A stretch of 19,289 nt of DNA from CAXTTV01 sp964247295. Lineage in GTDB: Bacteria; Chloroflexota; Ktedonobacteria; Ktedonobacterales; Ktedonobacteraceae. This document shows, piece by piece, positions 14,857 to 19,289 of this stretch. The position numbers and the translations under genes were made by a program. The notes beneath the pieces were generated by a model. The model saw only the letters and a list, made by a program, of their open reading frames with translations, was not told where the DNA came from and made no database searches. Within the stretch, counting starts at the first letter, position 1. The number at the start of each line of letters is the position of its first letter. The DNA is taken from assembly GCA_964247295.1 (NCBI GenBank), contig CAXTTV010000085.1, forward strand, positions 1 through 19,289, in the 5' to 3' direction.

Positions 14857-15182
14857 GAACGTAATTACTCCTGATCAAAATGTCACCCTGATAATAATAT
14901 AAACAATTAGGGTGGTTGATATATTTCATCAAATATATCATCTTTGATCATGTAGCGCAAAAACTGAGCAAAACTTCATTTCCTTTCTAACCTCTGCTAT
15001 ACTTCTTGCCAGGTTTCGTGCATAGTTTGGGACATGCAATTTGGTTCAATCAGGCAAAGAGGAGGTTTTGCTAAAAAAGTGGAGTGATCTCTACAGGTCC
15101 TCTTGCGATCACCCCGGCGATTCGGGTATTCTTATAAAAATGGAGATTGTTTGTTAATCGCAGGAAGAAACGCTTTATCACT
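14857..15182. other. Divergent intergenic region between metB and the hydrolase gene
   Basis: Besides the metB leader it holds a GTGATC/GATCAC inverted repeat (15084-15089 and 15107-15112) and a strong Shine-Dalgarno-like GAGGAGG (15059-15065) with no well-placed start codon after it. Promoters for both directions should lie here, but no convincing -35/-10 pair is visible. Confidence 0.4.
14868..14950 (-). promoter_or_regulatory. Candidate structured leader (three-helix junction) of metB
   Basis: On the minus strand three perfect inverted repeats nest without overlap. The outer helix is TGATCAAA (14950-14943) with TTTGATCA (14879-14872). Inside it are TGATATATT (14940-14932) with AATATATCA (14925-14917), and CACCCT (14914-14909) with AGGGTG (14889-14884). 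Linkers are 2, 2 and 4 nt. The outer helix ends directly against GGAG (14871-14868), the ribosome-binding site of metB. It could be a cis-regulatory RNA or a set of protein operators. It does not match the SAM-I consensus as I know it. The fold is read by eye, not computed. Confidence 0.5.
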
Positions 15183-15977
15183 ATGGCTACATTTGAAAGA
15201 TCCGAAGATTTTGATGGCGGGCCGTCTTCTAGACCCGGTGTTTTGCTGGTTCATGGTTTGAATGGCAGCTTGAACGATATGTCTGAGCTGGCCGAGGTTT
15301 TTCAGAAGGCTGGTTTTGTAACCAGCAATATGTTGCTGCCGGGGCATGGGGTGCATGTGCGCGATCTTATAGGGATGGGCTGGGAGGACTGGGCGGGGGC
15401 AGTGGATCAAGAGCTGCGCACGTTACGAGCGAAGTGTGGTAGTGTGTTTCTTGTAGGGCATTCTCTAGGTGGGGCTCTCTGTTTGCATCTGGCCGCCAAT
15501 GAGCAGGTTGATGGAATTGTGACGATGTGCGCGCCGCTATACCTGTTTCCCTGGACAAAGCCGGCTGTCTCACTGGCACGTCGCATTCTGCCTCTGGTTC
15601 CTACCGTTCGTGAGGATGTGCGGGATCGCCGGGCTCGCCAGCGCTATAGCCGCGATGTCTATCGCTGGACCCCGCTATCTCCAGTTGAGAGCCTGATTCA
15701 ATTCCTGCCTACGTTACGGGAGGAGCTGCCTCGGGTGACAGCCCCGGCGTTGATTATGACTTCCCGACATGACCATGTGGTGCCCGCGCGCGATGGGCGC
15801 GAAATCTATAAACGGCTGGGATCACGGGAAAAGTATCTGATAACGTTCCACCATTCCTATCATGTAATTATGCATGATCACGATCGGGAAGAGGTGCTCG
15901 CCAGGGCGCTGACCTTTATTCAAGATCGTTACAGTATCCTTAGCGGATCGTTGGGGGTGGAACCGAGACCTTTATAA
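15183..15977 (+). CDS. Alpha/beta hydrolase (carboxylesterase / monoacylglycerol lipase-like)
   Basis: The start is set at ATG 15183 (264 residues). The frame is open back to a TTG at 15147, but that codon has no usable ribosome-binding site; AGGAA lies about 16 nt before the ATG. The fold signature is clear: oxyanion-loop HGLNG (24-28), nucleophile Ser94 in GHSLGG, acid Asp197 in SRHDHVV, and His227 in HHSYHVIMHD, which together form a complete triad. The arrangement resembles Est30-type carboxylesterases and monoacylglycerol lipases, which hydrolyse short or medium acyl esters. A cap region of about 120-175 is rich in Arg. There is no signal peptide, so it is cytoplasmic. It is followed by a short AT-rich hairpin and a membrane-protein gene in the same direction, so it may share transcription with them. 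Confidence 0.88.
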   Translation: MATFERSEDFDGGPSSRPGVLLVHGLNGSLNDMSELAEVFQKAGFVTSNMLLPGHGVHVRDLIGMGWEDWAGAVDQELRTLRAKCGSVFLVGHSLGGALCLHLAANEQVDGIVTMCAPLYLFPWTKPAVSLARRILPLVPTVREDVRDRRARQRYSRDVYRWTPLSPVESLIQFLPTLREELPRVTAPALIMTSRHDHVVPARDGREIYKRLGSREKYLITFHHSYHVIMHDHDREEVLARALTFIQDRYSILSGSLGVEPRPL

Positions 15978-15997
15978 GATATAATTATCTTATTTTT
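15974..15997 (+). terminator. Weak AT-rich intrinsic terminator or attenuator after the hydrolase
   Basis: ATAAGATA and TATCTTAT form a perfect 8-bp stem with loop TAAT, running into TTTTT. It overlaps the hydrolase stop codon. The stem has almost no GC pairs, so termination would be partial at best, and the next gene begins only 20 nt later. Confidence 0.4.
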
Positions 15998-16017
15998 CTC
16001 CTTATAAGGATAGTACA

Positions 16018-17472
16018 TTGTCGAATCAAGTTCAGCCTGACTCCGGTGAGGAGACCACAACCAATGTTGCCTTGCCGCCTCCTCATACACCACGTACCCG
16101 GATTTCGCGCATCGGCGTTATCTTTTTTGTTGGTCTGATTGTGCTGCTACTGATCCTTTTCACTGGTCTGCTATTGTTAACACTGACTTCGCCCGCGACC
16201 GGAAACCTGCCGGCGATCTCAACAACGCCAACGCCGACACCTAAGCCAAATCAGCAATCGCCAACTCCAACGCTCAACGCGACCCAGTTAGCCGCGACTC
16301 CGGTTGGTAAGCCCATCGCCTCGCCGACCGCCGTTCCCCCTATCTTTTTACCCGGCAATGCCGCCATTTCAACCCTGACTGTTCCAGCCGGCCACTATGT
16401 GATCTATCAACAGGTGTCGGGGATCTACACGCTCTCGACAACGGGGGGAGATCCGCAACCGCTAAGTACGCCCGGCTATGTCTATAGCAGCGGCGTTCGC
16501 CCGATCCTGACGGCGGATAGCCGGGTGATCTATGCTGGCAAAGGTGTCTGGGTGACGGATTTGTTTGGTGGCTTACCTGCCAAGATCGCGGATCTGGCTG
16601 ATAATCAAGTGATTACCTCGCTGGCTCTGAGCGATGATGGCAAGACGCTTGCCTGGAGCACTGAGCCGATCGATGGTAAAGGTATGATTCAGCTTTACGC
16701 GGGAACTTTTAATAGTCCCGCACAGGTGTATCAGCAGGCAGCCGATAGCTGCCCCTGTTTCCGGATCTTTGGGTTCCGCCATGGATCTTCCAGTAAACTG
16801 CTGCTCTCAGATGACCGAGGGAGCCATGAGGCCGTGCAATACGGTCTCTGGGAATTGAATGTAGGTGACACTGGCAAGATTCCAGTTCAAATTATAGACG
16901 GAGACTCTCAGCAGGGGCCATTACTGGGCAATGGCGATTTCCTGATCTATTCTGAGCATGAGGGAACGGTACCTGTTCCAACTGATAATAGCGTCCCAAC
17001 AGATATAGCATCTTTGTTGTACGCAAATAGTCTAAGTATCGCAAGGTTAAGTGGAGATCCGGCGAAGTTGACAGGATCACAAGAGTTTCTGTCATCGCAG
17101 CGCCACCAGAACAATCTGGCGGATTACAATTGGGTGACTACGCCCTTGATCTCTCCAGATGGTAAGACGCTGATCTATGTAGAGTTCTCAACTGATGCTC
17201 AAGCGCCCTATAACCGACACAGCGCGATCTATACTGCGAGCCTCTCGGGCTCTGGAGACAATCTGAAAGTTGGAAAGCCTCAATTGCTGGTAACCTCTCC
17301 AAGCCGGCTACTGGAATTGGGTTCCTGGTTCTCTAGCCAGGATAATCGCGTGATCACGTTTTTCGCGGATGGGAACGTTTATGCTCTAGATATTCAGAAT
17401 CGGGCTTTGACGACCCTGGCCCAGTCCCGAGGGTATATCCGTATACTGAGTGTGATAGGTGTAAACCGTTGA
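16018..17472 (+). CDS. Membrane-anchored extracytoplasmic protein with TolB/WD40-like propeller
   Basis: 484 residues from a TTG start (16018-16020) supported by AAGGA 7 nt upstream. A Pro/Thr-rich cytoplasmic N-terminus leads to one membrane helix (32-56, IGVIFFVGLIVLLLILFTGL) and a Pro/Thr/Ser-rich linker (about 57-110, PTPTPKPNQQ). The remainder is a repetitive beta domain. Phrases such as GIYTLSTTGGDPQPL, VITSLALSDDGKTLAWS, TPLISPDGKTLIYVEFS and NVYALDIQNRALTTL resemble blades of TolB/PD40-type propellers. No enzymatic residues stand out; surface binding or sensing is inferred. Its stop overlaps the start of the carotenoid gene (TTGA), implying co-translation. A link to carotenoid metabolism is possible but unproven. 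Confidence 0.75.
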   Translation: MSNQVQPDSGEETTTNVALPPPHTPRTRISRIGVIFFVGLIVLLLILFTGLLLLTLTSPATGNLPAISTTPTPTPKPNQQSPTPTLNATQLAATPVGKPIASPTAVPPIFLPGNAAISTLTVPAGHYVIYQQVSGIYTLSTTGGDPQPLSTPGYVYSSGVRPILTADSRVIYAGKGVWVTDLFGGLPAKIADLADNQVITSLALSDDGKTLAWSTEPIDGKGMIQLYAGTFNSPAQVYQQAADSCPCFRIFGFRHGSSSKLLLSDDRGSHEAVQYGLWELNVGDTGKIPVQIIDGDSQQGPLLGNGDFLIYSEHEGTVPVPTDNSVPTDIASLLYANSLSIARLSGDPAKLTGSQEFLSSQRHQNNLADYNWVTTPLISPDGKTLIYVEFSTDAQAPYNRHSAIYTASLSGSGDNLKVGKPQLLVTSPSRLLELGSWFSSQDNRVITFFADGNVYALDIQNRALTTLAQSRGYIRILSVIGVNR

Positions 17473-18314
17473 GTGTTAAAGTCTTTCGCCCACTATTGCT
17501 GATGTTGAGCGGGATCTTTGTGTTTGCTTACCCCATCGGTGTGATCGGGGTAGCTTTTGATGTGAAGCCGCCGTTCTCGCTGGCCTGGGCTGCCAGCGCT
17601 CTGCTCTTTCTAGAGGGAACGTTGTTGGTACTCGCAGCCAGCCTGATTTACGGTTGGCAAAAAGCCTTTATTGCTGGACTTCTGGTGATGCTGGTTTCCT
17701 ATCTAGCGGAGGTATTAGGGGTTGCCACCGGCCTCCCTTTTGGCCGCTACTACTATACCGAGATCCTGTTTCCGCGTCTGCCCGGCAATGTGCCACTGGC
17801 GGTCATGTTTGCCTGGGTCCTGATTATATTCGGCACCTATGGCCTGCTTAGTTCGCTTATTGGACGTTTGCGAGGTGAGAGGATTGCGCCCATCGGGCTG
17901 TGGGGAGCCTTTGTAGGGGCTTTACTGGCAGCGACCGTCGATCTCGCGATCGAGCCGGTTTCCTTCCGACTTGAACATTACTGGGTCTGGACCGCGCCTG
18001 GTTCCCTTAACTATTATGGAATTCCGCTCAGTAACTCCTTTGGCTGGTTTATTATTGCCTTACCTCTTTTATGGCTGCTCGATAATATTCTTTTTACGCC
18101 TCAGATCGGGAAAAGGCTTATGCCTGCGGACCTGCGAATAGGAAGGTTAGCGCTCGGTATTCCGCTGATTTTATATGGGGGCACCTGCCTGATGTTTGGC
18201 CTTGTGGATCTCACCCACGGATATTATTGGGGGACAGCCTGGGCGATCCTGGCCGTCCTGCCGCCCCTGGCATACATGAGATGGAATGTAAGTCGCCGTG
18301 TGCGTTCTCAATAG
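17469..18314 (+). CDS. Carotenoid biosynthesis protein (DUF422 / CruF-like hydratase)
   Basis: 281 residues starting at TTG 17469-17471, which overlaps the upstream stop by 4 nt (TTGA). It is a polytopic membrane protein with about seven or eight hydrophobic helices. The diagnostic stretch SYLAEVLGVATGLPFGRYYY, then a segment with PGNVPLAVMFAWV, then DLAIEPVSFRLEHYWVW and a YYGIPLSNSFGWF block, match the DUF422 carotenoid family. CruF (1',2'-hydratase of gamma-carotene-type ends) and haloarchaeal bisanhydrobacterioruberin hydratase belong to that family. The conserved Glu, Asp and Asn/Ser positions in these blocks are present. CruF puts the tertiary hydroxyl on the carotenoid that a CruC-type enzyme then glycosylates, and such a transferase gene converges on it from the right. 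The exact substrate is inferred. Confidence 0.82.
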   Translation: MSVKVFRPLLLMLSGIFVFAYPIGVIGVAFDVKPPFSLAWAASALLFLEGTLLVLAASLIYGWQKAFIAGLLVMLVSYLAEVLGVATGLPFGRYYYTEILFPRLPGNVPLAVMFAWVLIIFGTYGLLSSLIGRLRGERIAPIGLWGAFVGALLAATVDLAIEPVSFRLEHYWVWTAPGSLNYYGIPLSNSFGWFIIALPLLWLLDNILFTPQIGKRLMPADLRIGRLALGIPLILYGGTCLMFGLVDLTHGYYWGTAWAILAVLPPLAYMRWNVSRRVRSQ

Positions 18315-18605
18315 GTGGTCGAATGAGGTAGATCGGGTCGCGTGCGGACCCGTGGATACGCTCAGCAATCCCTTTACCGTTGCCACGGATGGCTGTCGAA
18401 TCAGGAGAGGAAAACGACCTGAAGAGCAGTTGGTGAGCCATTGATAGGAAGAGTACCTGTGATTCTCCCCTTGACACGGGTCCACGCGTGACCCGATCTA
18501 CGAGCGATTGCGAGGCGGGAGAATACCCTTCCTTCCTTTTCCCACCCGAGTTGCTTGCTTAATGGGCTCATTTATGACCCCACCTCGTCCCAAAGACGTA
18601 AGATT
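18315..18605. repeat. Dispersed intergenic repeat, element B (large hairpin with 27-nt arms)
   Basis: It fills the 315-nt gap between the convergent carotenoid and glycosyltransferase genes. Arms at 18328-18354 and 18475-18501 are inverted repeats matching at 24 of 27 positions. The left arm begins GTAGATCGGGTC and the right ends GACCCGATCTAC, with 120 nt between. Arms and right flank match element A: CACGGGTCCA, GTGACCCGATCTACG, then ACCCTTCCTT. The end CGAGTTGCTTGCTT matches D. The following CCCACCTCG...AAGACGT matches C. The insert between the arms differs from that of A. No gene is seen inside. Confidence 0.75.
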
Positions 18606-18629
18606 GTGGATCAGATCGCCACCGCTATC

Positions 18630-19289
18630 TTAATATTTTCGGCCCTTCCAGATGGTGCCACCTCTGACGTAGTGCCAGCGCATAGAATTTAGCAGGATCA
18701 ATATTTCTAGCAGGACTGAGATCGGGTGCAACAGGCAGAGGGGGATCTGCCACCACAACCATTTTCTTTGCCGCCAGCTCAGGCGGATCGTTAGAGTTAT
18801 CCTTATCAGCACCGCGAGCAGGTAAGCGGCAGCCGTGAAGATCCAGATCTCTTGCGACCATCTGAGGAGAAGCGCCGTCGGAGCAACCACCGGTGGTACT
18901 ACGAAGAGCAGCAGGTTAATCAAAAGTCCAAGCAGAGCCAGCGGCCACTTATAATTGTAGAAGGCGAACTGGTTTTTTGAGAAGCCTTGCCATGTCTCCG
19001 GGAAGGATCGATACATTCGACAGGAGATCAACCTGACTCCGTCTGCGAAAATAATTTTTTGCCCAGCCGCTTTAGCAAGCCTGCCCAGCTTTACATCCTC
19101 TAGTAGATCTCCCTTAACGGCCTCATGCCCCCCAATCTGTACATACGCCTCCTTCTGGAAGCAGATAAGTTGTCCATTTCCCATTGAGAGCCCAGGCTCC
19201 GGCCTTTTGTTGAGCAGAGGGATCGGCAGCAGCGTCAGGACCGTAAAGGGAAACAATGGCACGATCAAGTTCTCGCCCAGGCTTTTCAT
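18630..19289 (-). CDS. Glycosyltransferase family 2 (CrtQ/CruC-like), N-terminal part outside window
   Basis: The frame reaches the window edge, so only the C-terminal 219 residues are visible. The catalytic-domain end is recognisable. There is GNGQLICFQKEAYVQIGGHE, then DLLEDVKLGRLAK, whose Glu-Asp pair is the usual general-base ED motif. FADGVRLISCRMYRSFPETW and then QGFSKNQFAFY occupy the place of the acceptor-binding (Q/R)xxRW-like loop. Three or four hydrophobic helices follow (about 115-140, 145-165, 180-205), placing it at the membrane. The architecture fits CrtQ/CruC-type transferases, which attach sugars to hydroxylated or carboxylated carotenoids. Convergence with the DUF422 gene supports this but does not prove it. 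The apparent Met at the edge is probably internal, since the nucleotide-binding N-terminal half is missing. Confidence 0.8.
   Translation of the reverse strand: MKSLGENLIVPLFPFTVLTLLPIPLLNKRPEPGLSMGNGQLICFQKEAYVQIGGHEAVKGDLLEDVKLGRLAKAAGQKIIFADGVRLISCRMYRSFPETWQGFSKNQFAFYNYKWPLALLGLLINLLLFVVPPVVAPTALLLRWSQEIWIFTAAAYLLAVLIRITLTIRLSWRQRKWLWWQIPLCLLHPISVLLEILILLNSMRWHYVRGGTIWKGRKY

Noticed and set aside
14868..14950. A known SAM-I (S-box) riboswitch upstream of metB
   Set aside because: It lacks the length, the four-helix arrangement and the conserved core words of SAM-I; only an unclassified structured leader is supported.
15068..15157. A 29-codon frame from TTG behind a strong GAGGAGG motif, ahead of the hydrolase
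   Set aside because: The spacing from the motif to TTG is only 2 nt, and the peptide has no recognisable features. It may still be a leader peptide but cannot be supported.

Overview
The window most resembles the chromosome of a Ktedonobacteria-type member of the Chloroflexota: a spore-forming, filamentous, soil-type lineage. This is an inference from gene content and style. The gene content is a MacA/MacB-like exporter with a split ATPase and two permeases, a DUF422 carotenoid protein beside a CrtQ/CruC-like glycosyltransferase, secreted threonine/glycine-rich proteins, and many GTG/TTG starts. No rRNA, tRNA or CRISPR array was seen. Most genes lie on the minus strand.

Left part (1-3148): a DUF362 protein cut by the window edge converges on a secreted, C-terminally anchored protein, with a bidirectional terminator between them. 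Upstream of the latter is rlmB (23S rRNA 2'-O-methyltransferase).

Accessory stretch (3149-5507): a pentapeptide-repeat protein gene sits between two inverted copies of a dispersed non-coding repeat (elements C and D). A short remnant resembling the tail of Rpn-type nuclease/transposase proteins follows.

Export operon (10659 down to 5625, minus strand): membrane fusion protein, ABC ATPase, permease, permease, tightly spaced or overlapping, ending at a good intrinsic terminator (5570-5604).

Information-processing cluster (13162 down to 11570, minus strand): rpsT, rplS and rnhB. L19 carries an unusual C-terminal tail with three 11-residue repeats. Just downstream lies the decayed 3' end of an ABC-2-type ATPase gene with an in-frame stop. 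Repeat element E is just beyond it.

Metabolic end (13720-19289): a cystathionine gamma-synthase/lyase family gene has a leader that can fold into three nested perfect helices next to its Shine-Dalgarno sequence. Divergent from it run an alpha/beta hydrolase, a membrane-anchored propeller-like protein and a carotenoid biosynthesis protein, the last two overlapping by 4 nt. A glycosyltransferase cut by the window edge converges on them; the carotenoid protein and the glycosyltransferase could hydrate and glycosylate a carotenoid end group.

The most striking unexplained signal is the family of intergenic repeats (elements A-E). They share a terminal word close to CGTAGGGRAGCCGCTTG and an end close to CTGTTGGGAAAAGG. 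Two of them (A and B) are built as large hairpins with 27-nt arms. The second is the structured leader of the methionine/cysteine gene.
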